Made by a program: the position numbers and the translations under genes. Below, piece by piece: positions 1-9,211 of a stretch of DNA of 51,661 bases (positions are counted from its first letter, which is position 1; every line of letters starts with the position of its first letter). Under the pieces are notes generated by a model, which saw nothing but the letters and a program-made list of their open reading frames with translations, was not told the DNA's origin and ran no database searches. The stretch is from Acidobacteriota bacterium. Lineage in GTDB: Bacteria > Acidobacteriota > Blastocatellia > Pyrinomonadales > Pyrinomonadaceae. The DNA lies in NCBI GenBank assembly GCA_016703965.1, contig JADJBB010000027.1, positions 1 through 51,661 on the forward strand. The letters are read 5' to 3'.

Positions 1-543
1 TCAAACTCATCAGTAAACCCAATTCGGTCAATCGCCGGGCCGCAATGGTCGGACCGGAAAATCCGTTATTCTCAGATGGTCGTGTCGTACGGCAGCACGC
101 GGCGTCGCCTTTGGGGGTGTGAGGATAGCGGTCAGACTGGTCTTCATGGTTTGTGGGCACTTAGACAAACAAAGTCCTTTTCGATCAATATTCTGAGTTC
201 AGTTTGTTCGTCCCCAGAAAGGTTCCGGCAAGATAACCTCGTCGGAGTTGGCCCAGCTATTGGCGTCGGGGGCGGGTACCGCATGAACCACAATTATTCC
301 GTCCGCAAAGAGGCCGAAAAATTACTGTTGGGCGTCTTTTCAAGGCAAGTAACCAAAGTCGTTTTCCTGGCCCAAACCGCACGTTGTCCCCATTGGTTCC
401 TGTTTGATCAAAAGTCTCGACTTCGGAACTTATTAACCGAAAACGAAGAGTGTTCTCTCTAATTCAGTTTCATGATCCATCCTCAACGCAAGTCTTAGAA
501 TAAGGAACGTAACACGAAGCACGGTCGCCGAAATATGATCAGA
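1..543. other. No recognisable gene
   Basis: An open frame of 128 codons on the plus strand (76-462) has no family signature I recognise, and the other frames are broken by stops. Since the next 8 kb is full of frameshifted genes, this may be the 3' part of another broken gene, but I cannot name it. I see no RNA gene or repeat here. Confidence 0.4.
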
Positions 544-1232
544 TCACTTTTTGCATATGGCTAACAGCCCGGATAAGGTGCGAAAGTGCTCGGTCGTTTC
601 GACAATATTCTTCCGCCAACTATTTTCAGATATCCTTTTCCGCGGTTTTCGGATAGTCGGATCGTGGTCTCGAGCGAAAACCCCTGCCATCTCAGCTATA
701 TCTTGCCGTCGATGGGTGATCTTCTTAACTTCGCCCGCATTCATTTCACCCGTAAGCCTCAAATAATGCTCGCTCACACGCTGCTCGGCGGATGGCGTAG
801 CCAAAATCTAGACAGTATGGCAACCGGTCACGGAGATACACACATTCGGTTAAGCTCAGGGACGAAAATTCCGACGATGATTCCATTAGGCGAGAAACTC
901 ACCCCCGCGGGACCATTAGAAGCGAGCTGTTCTCGGTGCGACGGCTATTGCGGGAAATCGCTTTCCATCCATCGCCCGGCGGAGTGCAAAAGTCTCGCCA
1001 ACCTGAAACGTGCCAATGATGATCTCCTTACCCGCACTCAGGATAGCGAACCATGTTTGATCTTTCCAGCCAATATGATCGGTAAAAATGTGGCCTGATC
1101 ACCCTCGAAAAAAACGTACTCTCCGCCACCAAACGAACGTCTGCGTCCAATACCAAAGGGGCCAACTATTAGCTCAGCACTAAAATGGTCGGATATTTGT
1201 CTGGACAATATGAAGCCCCCAGCGATTCCCAA
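544..1232 (-). pseudogene. Crp/Fnr-family transcriptional regulator, frameshifted
   Basis: The minus strand carries the pieces of a Crp/Fnr regulator in different frames. An N-terminal cyclic-nucleotide-binding fold segment (GGEYVFFEGDQATF, near 1130) is followed in another frame by a segment containing VGETFALRRAMDGKRFPA (near 960). The C-terminal helix-turn-helix region comes in a third frame (EQRVSEHYLRLTGE then ITHRRQDIAEMAGV, 544-804). Order and spacing are those of one ordinary protein of about 230 residues, so at least two or three indels separate it from an intact gene. It lies divergently from the nitrate-reduction genes and would be a natural regulator of them, as Fnr/NtcA-type proteins often are; that role is inference. 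The start codon is uncertain. Either a decayed gene or poor consensus would give this picture. Confidence 0.7.
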
Positions 1233-1696
1233 AACAATAGCGTTTACATTTCATGAGCCAAATCATAAATCGAACGGCCGGAATTTGATATTTAATAAGG
1301 GGAGTACGAGGGGACTCACGCGAAGTATTTTCTCCCGTACACTTTTACTAACAGAAATTCGACTGTGATCTATCCCGGTTTACGAGAAAGGGGCCTTCTA
1401 CTCATTTTACATTACTCGCTATCGATCCGGATCTTCTTTGACCGCGAGTTTTCACACTGCCGATCCGCATAAATACGCACTGGTATTTTCGCCTGTAACG
1501 TTTCGAATATAAGTGATGATCTAAGCCCAAGAATTGCTCATTAGTTGGTACGCACCATATTCTCTTTTAGGTTGGCGCTCATTTTGCAGACGACAGATGG
1601 TTGCCCTATAGAAAAACGAATGCCCATCGAGATCACCAGAGCCTACCACTTCGATTAATTATCGCAACCCGACCTTGATCCGGGCTCCGGGCATCC
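1233..1696. other. Intergenic region between the Crp/Fnr remnant and the nitrate cluster
   Basis: This stretch of about 460 bases is AT-richer than its neighbours and holds no open frame with a recognisable family. It should contain the divergent promoters of the Crp/Fnr gene and the nitrate-reduction genes. I could not identify a convincing promoter or a clear Fnr-type dyad by eye. Confidence 0.4.
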
Positions 1697-2696
1697 ATGG
1701 CTCTGACGGCACTTGTTATTGTCGGTTTGCGCAATCTTGAACATTTCGATTCGGCTTTATTCGGGTATCTGATCGCGGTATCGTCGCGTTCCGCGCAATA
1801 TTTTTCCGCTATGCACTTTGGCTCCAGCGTCCGGCGACGCGGGCATATTTTCCAGAGGGTTGAAGCTTTTTTTCCAGCGAAAGAAATTTGCACGTAACAC
1901 ACTAGATGCCACAAAAACGGTTGGCATAAACATGCTCGCCCAGAAGTTTATCTTCAAACGGGCCAAATCAAGATGGCTGATGCATTTTCTGATCATGTGG
2001 GGCTGTGTTTTGTCAGCGGCCATCACCTTCCCGCTTGTTTGGGGCTGGATACATTTCAAACTTGAGAGCGAGACAGGCTACAAAGCCTACGTATTCGGCT
2101 TTCCAATGCAGTCGATGGACGTCCACAGCGTAATGGCTTTTTTTACATTCAAGGCCCTCAATTTTACAGCCCTCATGGTTCTAGCAGGCTGTGCTGTTGC
2201 GATCCATCGCCGATTAAAGGACCGCGGAGCAATTGCTGTTCAGCAATTTCTGTTGGATTTTGTTCCCCATCTTCTATTGATCGCGATCTGTGTCTCGGGG
2301 CTTATGCTAACGGCATCGGCACATATTTCGGAAGTGTTATATGTACTCGTTCATTGCCCTGACACATCAAGCGATAATGATAATGACGCTTTTCTTCCTA
2401 CCGTTCGGCAAGCTGTTTCATATCGTCCAGCGCCCGGCCTCGATCGGCGTGGAACTCTATCAGCAGCGAGCCAAAGAAAATGGAGCAGGCAAAATGTCGG
2501 CGGTGCGGCGTAGAATTCGCATCCATTATGTGGCTCGGAGATCTGAAGAGCGTCGTCGAAAAGTTGGTTTCGACTACACAATGGAAAATGGCGAAACATT
2601 GCGGACTATTGCCCACGGTGTAAGCGGGTAATGCGAGGGCTGGCATACTCCGTTCTTATGGATCGCCCCGATAAGGTCTTTCACGGCACCCGCTGA
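1697..2696 (+). pseudogene. NarI-like membrane subunit of a nitrate reductase complex, frameshifted
   Basis: Joining three frames gives one membrane protein. An N-terminal helix (HFDSALFGYLIA, from 1697) leads into RYALWLQRPATRAY near 1810. A run of hydrophobic helices follows with histidines placed as haem ligands would be (MHFLIMWG, MDVHSVMAFF, then LTHQAIMIMTLFFLPFGKL near 2360). The C-terminus, read by changing frame again, contains CRRCGVEF and CPRCKR, two CxxC pairs like a zinc ribbon. It ends at 2694-2696, 16 bases before the molybdopterin subunit. The arrangement matches a NarI/HdrE-like quinol-oxidising cytochrome b subunit that passes electrons to the catalytic subunit downstream. 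Indels lie near 1790-1870, 2340, 2480 and 2600. The zinc-ribbon tail is unusual for NarI. Naming is by helix pattern and neighbours. Confidence 0.55.
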
Positions 2697-2712
2697 CGAC
2701 GAATAATTAACA

Positions 2713-4941
2713 ATGTCAAAAGTAGAAAATCTCGCAAGCATTATTGACCGTTTTGGCCCCCATCTGCACGATGAGCCGATCGGCGGTTAGAGTGCTGAAC
2801 GAAAGATCGACAAAATAGTGCCAACCCACTGCCCATATTGCGGTATGCAGTGTGGCATGAATCTGCTGGTTGAAAAGAATCATGTTGTCGGCGTAGAAAC
2901 CGCGTTACGATTTTCCGGTTAACGAAGGCCGTCTGTGTCCCAAGGAGTGACTGCGTATCTACAGACACATCATCCAGATCGGCTGGAATATCCGCTGATA
3001 AAACGAAACGGCAATTTCGAGCGAGCGAGCTGGGGACGAGGCTCTAGATCTGATCGTGTCGAAATTTAAGGGACTGCAGGAAAAATACGGCAAGGATTCG
3101 ATCGCTGTTTATTCAGGCTCTTCACTGACGACCGAAAGACCTATCTCGTAGGTAAATTCGCCCGCCTTGGATTGCAGACCAGGTACATTGACTACAACGG
3201 ACGACTTTTGCATGGCATCTGCCGCGGGCGGTAACAATAAAGCGTTCGGCATTGACCGGGCGGCAAACCCGTGGAGCGACATTCCCCACGCGGAAGTTCT
3301 GATAATCGCTGGAGCAAATTGTGCCGAGACGTTTCCGATCCTTAATGGATTCCTTTGGAAACAGCGTGACAACGGCGGTGTGTGGATAGTCATCGATCCG
3401 CGTGAGACCCCAACAGCTCGTCAGGGCGATCTACATTTACAGCTCAAGCCCGGTACAGACGTCGCGGTCGCCAACGGCATCTTGAATGTCCTGATCACCG
3501 AAAATCTTATCGATCAGGCGTTTATCGACAGCCGCACTAATGACTGGGAAGCGACCAGGACGGCGGCATTAAATTATCCACCCGATGTCGCTTCGGAGAT
3601 CTCCGGCGTTCCAGCGGAAAAGATCATTCAGGCCGCTCGCCTCTACGGCCGCGCAAAAACCGGCATGATCATGCATGCTCGCGGCATCGAGCATCATTCG
3701 AACGGGACGGAGAACGTGCTGAGTTATATCAATATCGCACTTGCGACCGGTAAGATCGGCTCGGAAGGCCGCGGTTACGGCACGATCACCGGTCAAGGCA
3801 ACGGCCAGGGCGGCCGTGAGCATGGACAGAAGGCCGACCAACTTCCAGGCTATCGGTCGATGCTCAACCCGGAACATCGGAGATACATAGCCGAAGTTTG
3901 GGGCATAGACGAATCTGAATTGCCTCAACCAGGCGTATCCGCTGTCGAGTTATTCAATAAAATGCGCGAGGGCGAGATCAAAGGCCTCTTGTCGATCTGC
4001 AGCAACATGATGGTCTCGCTACCTGACACAAACCAGGTACGCAAGTCGCTCGAAGGGCTTGAATTTAACGTCTGCATCGACTTCTTTCTGTCCGAAAGCG
4101 CCCGTTACGCCGATGTAGTACTTCCCGGCACGACATGGTCCGAGGACGAAGGTACGACTACGAGCGGTGAGGGCCGTGTGATAAAGATAAATAAGGCGAT
4201 AGACCCTCCGGGAGAAGCACGCCAGGACTGGCGGATATTGCAGGAGATAGCGGTCCGGATGGGCCGCGGTAAGTACTTTCAGTTTGAGTCCCCCCGGGCC
4301 ATATTTGACGAACTTCGCGTCGCGTCCAAGGGTGGTAAGGCTGACTATTTCGGAATCACATACGAAAAGATCGACAAGCAGGACGGCGTCTTCTGGCCGT
4401 GCCCGACCGAGGAAAGTACGGGGACGCCACGCCTTTTCGAGGACCGGTTCGCTCACGACGACGGTAAGGCTAAATTTCACGCGATCGAGTATAAAGGGGC
4501 CGCCGAGAAGCCCGATGAAGAGTATCCTCTGATCTTTACCAGCGGGCGCATCGTTCACCAGTATTTGTCCGGTAATCAGACTCGGCGTATCGGCTTTCTT
4601 GTTCAGCAGTGCCCGGAGCCTTTCGTTGAGATGCATCCTGAAACCGCGATGAAGTACAAGATCAACGACGGCGAGCGTGTGAAGTGCAGTTTCGCGTCGC
4701 GGTGAAGGCATCTTTCCCGCTCTGGTCGTAAAAACGATCAGGCCAGACACGATCTTTGTGCCCTATCATTGGGAGGAACTCGCGGCGAATCAGATCACCA
4801 ATGCAGCACTCGACCCGACCTCAAAGATACCGGAATTCAAGGCATGTGCCGCGTTTAGAGAAAATACATACGAGAGAATTGCCGATACTAGGCGAGGTAC
4901 GAAAGGGAATGTCACAGAACGAAGTGCAGAGAGGAAAATAG
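2713..4941 (+). pseudogene. nasA: Molybdopterin nitrate reductase catalytic subunit (NasA/NapA-like), frameshifted
   Basis: This is a bis-MGD molybdoenzyme of the assimilatory/periplasmic nitrate reductase type. The N-terminus shows the 4Fe-4S motif CPYCGMQCGMNLLVE (near 2830) with the fourth Cys in EGRLCPKG (about 2935). The likely molybdenum ligand is the Cys in YNGRLCMAS. Then come AEVLIIAGANCAETFPI, a DPRETPTA segment and the long clean stretch 3167-4705 of 512 residues, including TGQGNGQGGREHGQKADQLPG. The C-terminal part (FVPYHWEELAANQI, DPTSKIPEFKACA) continues in another frame after 4703. Indels are also evident near 2790, 2895, 2950, 3020 and 3140. It is followed directly by ferredoxin and Rieske subunits, so electrons probably come through a membrane quinol-type module rather than NAD(P)H. 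Whether it is dead or mis-sequenced cannot be decided here. Confidence 0.8.
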
Positions 4942-4944
4942 CGC

Positions 4945-5595
4945 ATGAACGAAACCATGTTTATCGATCCACAGCGATGCATAGGATGCAGATCCTGTGT
5001 CGCAGCGTGCCGCGAGTGTTCGACGCATAAGGGTTACTCGATGATCTTTGTCGATTACATCGACCGCAGCGAGACAACCGCAACCATGCCGACCATTTGC
5101 ATGCATTGTGAAGAACCGACTTGTGCGCTTGTCTGCCCCGCAGACGCGATCAAACAAAATGAAGATGGCGTGGTTATGTCCGCTCTAAAACCCCGCTGTC
5201 TCGATTGCCGCAATTGCGTGAACGCGTGCCCGTTTGGCGTGCCGAAGTACAACTCGGCGATGCATTTGCAGATGAAATGCGACATGTGTTACGACCGAAC
5301 AAGTGAGGGTCTAATGCCAATGTGCGCCAGCGTTTGCCCGACCGGTGCATTAGCCTTCGGCACCTATGAGCAGATCGTTCCGCTGCGAAGAACCAAGCCG
5401 GTCAATGCTCATGTTTTTGGCAATCAGAGTGTCAAGACAAAGGTCTACATGATGCTGCCGACAGACGCTGACGAGGTCAGCATTGATGGGTGTGGCGTTT
5501 TCGAGGGACAGATAGCTCTCGATGGCGCTCCTGTTAGGGAAGAATCGTGGATAGACACCCAAGTGGAGGAATCCGATAAAAGCAATGAATTCTAA
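4945..5595 (+). CDS. 4Fe-4S ferredoxin subunit (NrfC/DmsB-like) of the nitrate reductase complex
   Basis: The 216-residue protein has the four cysteine clusters of the DmsB/NrfC/TtrB electron-transfer subunits. The first is CIGCRSCVAACREC (residues about 12-25), followed by CMHCEEPTCALVCP, CLDCRNCVNACP and a last group CDMCYDR...CASVCP. It should carry four 4Fe-4S clusters and relay electrons from the membrane/Rieske side to the molybdopterin subunit. The ATG at 4945 lies four bases after the probable end of the catalytic gene, and its end overlaps the Rieske start by 11 bases, so the genes are one transcript. It has no signal peptide of its own; subunits of this kind usually travel or assemble with a partner. 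It is one of only two intact genes in the first 9 kb. Confidence 0.85.
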   Translation: MNETMFIDPQRCIGCRSCVAACRECSTHKGYSMIFVDYIDRSETTATMPTICMHCEEPTCALVCPADAIKQNEDGVVMSALKPRCLDCRNCVNACPFGVPKYNSAMHLQMKCDMCYDRTSEGLMPMCASVCPTGALAFGTYEQIVPLRRTKPVNAHVFGNQSVKTKVYMMLPTDADEVSIDGCGVFEGQIALDGAPVREESWIDTQVEESDKSNEF

Positions 5596-6172
5596 AGCAT
5601 TCGACCAAGAGTCAATCAAGAAGATACTAGCCGCAGATAATGAAATATCGGATGAAGTAAGTGTCCGCACAGCGACGGCTCCGTTTCAGGCCGAGTTCCC
5701 TTACGAACGAGACAGCGAAGCACAGGTTACAAGGCGGGAGTTCTGCAACTTTCTCTTTTTGACATCGAGTGCATTATTTCTGGGCGCAGCTGGATTTGCA
5801 GGGAAATCTGCATATGATGCTCGATCGCCAATGACCTTTACCCCGGCGAAGATCGACGGTGCTATTAGCATCGAACCCGGATCAGCCTTGAATTTCGCGT
5901 ATCCTTCGGAGGAAGATACCGCGATCCTGATACGCGGCACCGACGGCACCTACGCTGCCTTTGGGCAGAAATGCACGCATCTGTCTTGCCCGGTCTATTA
6001 TTCAAAAGCAAATGACCGTCTAGAATGCCCGTGTCACAATGGCGGTTTTAGCTCCAAGACCGGCGAAGTATTATATGGCCCGCCGCCGCGTCCGCTCGAC
6101 AGAATTGAGCTTGAGACGATCAATGGCGAGATCTTTGCAGTTCAAAGAGAGGTGCTTGGAAATGAAGGCTAA
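5585..6172 (+). CDS. Rieske 2Fe-2S protein with Tat-type N-terminus
   Basis: The 195-residue protein has a long N-terminal extension, a twin-arginine motif TRREF (about residues 49-53) and a hydrophobic helix, then a Rieske domain. Cluster ligands are visible as C130-T-H132 in CTHLSC and C148-P-C-H151 in CPCHNGGF. These are the paired CxH and CxxH motifs of a 2Fe-2S Rieske centre, with the extra cysteines of quinol-oxidising Rieske proteins. It is therefore probably anchored outside the cytoplasmic membrane by an uncleaved Tat helix. It overlaps the ferredoxin gene and precedes a small membrane protein. A Rieske subunit beside a NarI-like helix protein and a four-cluster ferredoxin suggests a quinol-to-nitrate electron chain; the exact wiring is inference. 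Confidence 0.85.
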   Translation: MNSKAFDQESIKKILAADNEISDEVSVRTATAPFQAEFPYERDSEAQVTRREFCNFLFLTSSALFLGAAGFAGKSAYDARSPMTFTPAKIDGAISIEPGSALNFAYPSEEDTAILIRGTDGTYAAFGQKCTHLSCPVYYSKANDRLECPCHNGGFSSKTGEVLYGPPPRPLDRIELETINGEIFAVQREVLGNEG

Positions 6173-6402
6173 CGTCAAGCCGCAAAGACCGCAGAGCCGC
6201 GGACTCGCCGCCGTTTGGCAGGCCCGTCTCGCGATGCTTGTTATGATCAACGTGGCTCAACTCCTGGATCCTCTCGGCAGCGGTAGAGGCTGCTCTTGCT
6301 CATGCGTACACTCAACTGGCTCCGCTCGTCATTGCCTCAGGTATATGCTGGCTGATCGCACTTAGCATAATCGTTTGGTGGAAGCCCTCTCCGCCTCGAT
6401 GA
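6162..6402 (+). pseudogene. Small two-helix membrane protein of the nitrate cluster, frameshifted
   Basis: The ATG at 6162 overlaps the end of the Rieske gene. It begins MKANVKPQRPQSRG and enters a hydrophobic segment (MLVMINVAQL). A one-base indel near 6265 then moves the reading to another frame, where it continues as WILSAAVEAALAHAYTQLAP and a second helix (LVIASGICWLIALSIIVWW), ending at 6400-6402. The reassembled protein is about 80 residues with two membrane helices. I do not recognise a named family with certainty. Position between Rieske and NarK suggests an accessory membrane subunit of the nitrate reductase complex. Confidence 0.5.
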
Positions 6403-6493
6403 GTCGACCCGGTTTTTCATTAAGCTTGTTGATCTATTCCCCTCGGTTCGTGGCCACAGGTATAAGACTTGAGGGGGACGTTGTTTAAGACGT

Positions 6494-7692
6494 ATGGATA
6501 CTAAGACATTTCAGCCTGGCTCAGCTCGGGCACTTTTTTTCGACAACTGCCTTTGCCGTTACGTTTGCCGTCTGGGGTCTTATCGCCGCACTCGCCCCCA
6601 CCTTCACCGAGCTATACGGCCTTTCTGGCAAGGAAAAGAGCCTTTTGATCGCGATTCCTGTCCTGCTGGGCTCGATCGGCCGTCTTTTTGCGGGAATGCT
6701 GGCGGATAAATATGGCGGTCGACGTATCTTTGCGGCTCTTCTCATATTTTCAGCGGTACCTGCGATCGCTATAGGCTTTTCGCAAAGTTACACCCAATTG
6801 CTGATCCTCGGCCTATTTCTCGGGCTCGCCGGAACATCCTTTCCGGTCGGCGTCGGCTTTACCTCAAAATGGTTCAGTCGTAAAAAGCAGGGAACCGCCC
6901 TTGGCATTTACGGAATGGGCAACATTGGACAGTCGATCGCTGTATTTTCCGCACCTGTCCTCGCGATCTACTTGGGTGACTGGCGTTATGTTTTCTTCAT
7001 CTTTGCGGCCGTCACATTTAGCTGGGGACTAATGTTCTATTTTTCTGCTCAGGACGCTGCTGTAACGGCCGCTCCAAAAACACTGAAGCAGAATCTCAGC
7101 GTTCTGCGAACCTCCGGCTACGCCTGGATACTGTCATTATTCTATTTCCCTTACATTCGGCGGTTTCGTCGCTCTCGCCCTTTATCTGCCCACCTTCCTG
7201 AAGGAAATATTTAGCTTAACCCCGACCGACGCCGGGGCCCGCACGGCGGGATTCGTCCTTGTAGCAACCGTCCTGCGACCAGTTGGCGGGATCTTGGCCG
7301 ACAAGATCGGAGGCGGCAAGGTTCTACTCGGTGTCTTCGCGGCGATCGCTGTACTTGCACTTCTGTTGAGCTCCGTTTCTATCGTTCCTTTCACGATCGG
7401 AGCGCTTGGTTGCGCCGCTGCACTTGGCCTGGGTAACGGAGCCGTATTTAAGCTCGTTCCTCAGTATTTCCCGAACGAAACCGCCACAGTCACTGGACTT
7501 GTTGGGGCGTTTGGCGGGCTGGGAGGTTTTTTTCCACCACTGGAACTCGGCTTTGTTAAGGACGCCACCGGATCTTATACGCTCGGGTTTGTGTTTCTTT
7601 CTTTATTTTCCGTGATTTGTCTTGTGGTCAATTATTTTTCATTTATCAAGCCAACAATGAGGAGTTACGAGAGAACCGGAGAATCTTCTTAG
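6494..7692 (+). pseudogene. narK: NarK-type nitrate/nitrite MFS transporter, frameshifted
   Basis: This is a major facilitator protein of the nitrate/nitrite porter family. After the first residues (MDTKTFQPGSARALFF) one indel near 6535 shifts frame. It continues cleanly as TELYGLSGKEKSLLIAIPVLLG, GRLFAGMLADKYGGRR (the loop 2-3 motif) and FTSKWFSRKKQGTALGIYGMGNIG. A second indel near 7155 shifts to GGFVALALYLPTFLKE, then RPVGGILADKIGGGKV and NETATVTGLVGAFGGLGGFFPP. The paired glycine-rich signature segments are those of NarK. The reassembled length of about 400 residues with 12 helices is normal. It would import nitrate for the reductase encoded upstream. Its stop is followed seven bases later by mobA. 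Confidence 0.8.
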
Positions 7693-7698
7693 AACGCA

Positions 7699-8337
7699 AT
7701 GAGTTTGATCGATGGATTTGTTTTGGCAGGCGGCCAAAGCCGACGCATGGGGCAAGATAAAGCGGCACTGTTGGTCGGAGGCAGGACGCTCATAGATCGG
7801 GCAGCCGGTGCCATGTTTTCGATCGCAAACACAGTTTATTTGGTCGGCAATTCAAATGACGCAATTACTTCGCTTCCGATAATTCAAGATCATCCCATTA
7901 TGAGAGACGCCCGCGGAGCAATCGTGGGATTATATACAGCTTGTGAGCGCCAAAACCGAGTGGATAGCCGTACTCGCGTGCGACCTGCCATTTGTCACTG
8001 GCGAATTGATGACTCGGATGGTAGACATTTTGCGGCACTGCCTAGACTCGGAAATGAATCATATTGATGCCATCTTCGCCGAACAGCCAGATGGACGCAA
8101 TCAGCCGCTTTGTGGGCTGTACCGGCGGGACCCGTGCCTTCCCAAGGTCGAAACAATGTTGTCCGATGGTGAATGGCGAATACAACGATTGCGTGAACGA
8201 CTCCAGGTACGGGTAATTGGGTTTTCGAGATCAAAGATATTCAAGGCTCCGAATTCTTGTTCTTAAACTTGAACACACCCGAGGAATATCGAGCAGCAGT
8301 CGAAATTGAAAGATGCGACTCCGACCGGCTTTCTTGA
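7699..8337 (+). pseudogene. mobA: Molybdenum cofactor guanylyltransferase MobA, frameshifted
   Basis: The N-terminal nucleotide-binding signature GFVLAGGQSRRMGQDKAAL is clear at 7711 onwards, followed by IIQDHPIMRDARGAIVGLY. A frame change near 7940 brings ACDLPFVTGELMTRMV (the metal-binding DLPF segment) and GRNQPLCGLYRRDPC. A further change near 8230 brings the C-terminus (IKDIQGSEFLFLNLNTPEEY), ending at 8335-8337. MobA adds GMP to molybdopterin to make the MGD cofactor that the nitrate reductase upstream needs, so its place in this cluster makes sense. At least two indels break it. Confidence 0.8.
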
Positions 8338-8514
8338 ACCCGAGATAATTCGACCGCGATGCCCGGCAATGGAACGATCATTCTGGAAGAGTTCAGATGC
8401 TGATGAACAATATGTACGAATCTGACTTATAAAAAGATCTTCGATATACGGACCCGCCAGCGGAATAAAAAGCACGAAGTGCTCGGCCGGCTTCTGGCTA
8501 ATCCGCCCCCTCGG
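8338..8514. other. Short intergenic stretch with no recognised gene
   Basis: About 180 bases lie between the end of MobA and the 3' end of the minus-strand lipoprotein remnant. A 70-codon minus-strand frame crosses it (8263-8475) and may be a continuation of the broken lipoprotein gene, but I could not match it to the PhnD family by eye. No terminator with a clear T-run was seen. Confidence 0.3.
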
Positions 8515-8688
8515 TCAGTATTTGATCCGGATCTTGTCCGGTTTGAGTGCGATAACGACCTTCTGAGTACTTGCAGAGTTCACTAGCCCGTTGGGCGCCG
8601 CACCGTTCGTGTTCGAATCAAGTCCGCATCCGGTCATTGAAATAAGGAGGAAAGCGGCGGCCGCCCCTAAAAACATCTTCATCTTCAT
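8515..8688 (-). pseudogene. N-terminal remnant of a PhnD-like phosphate/phosphonate-binding lipoprotein
   Basis: From ATG at 8688 the minus strand encodes 57 residues. They start MKMKMFLGAAAAFLLIS, a signal peptide, with the lipobox-like MTGC, and later contain VVIALKPDK. That last segment resembles the start of the mature domain of PhnD-type ABC transporter solute-binding proteins, where a VxLxPDxxP motif opens the first beta strand. A stop follows at 8515-8517, far short of the usual 280-300 residues, and the next frames do not clearly continue the family. It sits just downstream of the TonB receptor on the same strand, as in metal or oxyanion uptake loci. Assignment rests on a short segment. 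Confidence 0.45.
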
Positions 8689-8712
8689 ATTTGTTTCCTA
8701 CTTTCCTCGCCC

Positions 8713-9003
8713 CTAAAACCTTATGTGAACTCCTGACTGAACAAGCCGCGAAGTGGACGGCAGAATGCCGCGGCTGCGATCGATAATGAAGGTACGATCG
8801 AACAAGTTCTTTGCGGTAACAAAGAATGTTGTTTTCCACCGCTCGATCCGATAATTAGCCGTCGCGTTCCAGTAGGTCTGTGAAGAGAGTGCTCCGCTGT
8901 CCGTTCGCTATGGAATTGACCGTATTCAGATCATCGCCAAATTGGCGGCCTACGTACACGTTCTCGATAAATGCATCGAACCCGTTGGTGTGGGAATATC
9001 CGC
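8713..9003 (-). pseudogene. C-terminal remnant of a TonB-dependent receptor
   Basis: Read on the minus strand this is the last hundred residues of an outer-membrane beta barrel. GFDAFIENVYVGRQFGDD and NTVNSIANGQR are followed after one indel near 8905 by GALSSQTYWNATANYRIE, FFVTAKNLFDRTFI, DRSRGILPS and SGVHIRF then stop (8713-8715). The terminal aromatic residue and the TxxxxNLFDR segment are typical of TonB receptors. The other 600 or more residues of a normal receptor are missing: recognisable sequence stops at about 9003, next to a perfect palindrome and the mobile-element genes. The truncation therefore marks a junction, probably the left border of the element or a deletion endpoint. Confidence 0.75.
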
Positions 9004-9010
9004 TCTGACA

Positions 9011-9030
9011 CTACCTCGCATGCGAGGTAG
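9011..9030. repeat. Perfect 20-bp palindrome at the left junction
   Basis: The sequence CTACCTCGCA followed by TGCGAGGTAG is identical to its reverse complement, with no spacer, and pairing stops at both ends. There is no T-run, so it is not a terminator. It lies within 10 bases of the point where the TonB receptor is cut. It could be a binding or cleavage site of a recombinase or nicking enzyme, or an operator; none of these is demonstrated. Confidence 0.6.
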
Positions 9031-9088
9031 AAGAAGTTAGAGAATAATCATACCCTATGCAGATTGATCGAAATTGGCTTGTACGACC

Positions 9089-9125
9089 ACCGCTATTTGA
9101 GGTCTTAGGCAGGCCGAATAGCGGT
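9089..9125. repeat. 9-bp inverted repeat (hairpin) downstream of the radical-SAM gene
   Basis: ACCGCTATT at 9089-9097 pairs perfectly with AATAGCGGT at 9117-9125 across a 19-base loop. Read on the minus strand it lies about 90 bases after the stop of the radical-SAM gene, but no T-run follows the stem. A simple rho-independent terminator is therefore unlikely. An element-end recombination site or a transfer-origin arm would fit the position. Confidence 0.45.
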
Positions 9126-9211
9126 AGTTCATGGATTACTATAAACAGTCAATGAGTTGGATAAATTACCGCATATTAAGTTCACGGATTAGTAGTCAAC
9201 AGCGACTTAAC

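Larger units (their letters stand above)
9004..9211. other. Left junction region of the element, no gene
   Basis: Two hundred bases separate the truncated receptor from the first element gene. They hold the 20-bp palindrome at 9011-9030 and the 9-bp inverted repeat at 9089-9097/9117-9125, both listed separately. No tRNA-Asn sequence matching the right-hand end was found here. Confidence 0.5.

Noticed and set aside
76..462. 128-codon plus-strand frame near the left edge
   Set aside because: No motif, no ribosome site, and located in a stretch full of broken genes; kept only as an unassigned region.
4019..4750. 243-codon minus-strand frame opposite the nitrate reductase
   Set aside because: It lies entirely antisense to clear molybdopterin-domain sequence and has no recognisable family pattern.
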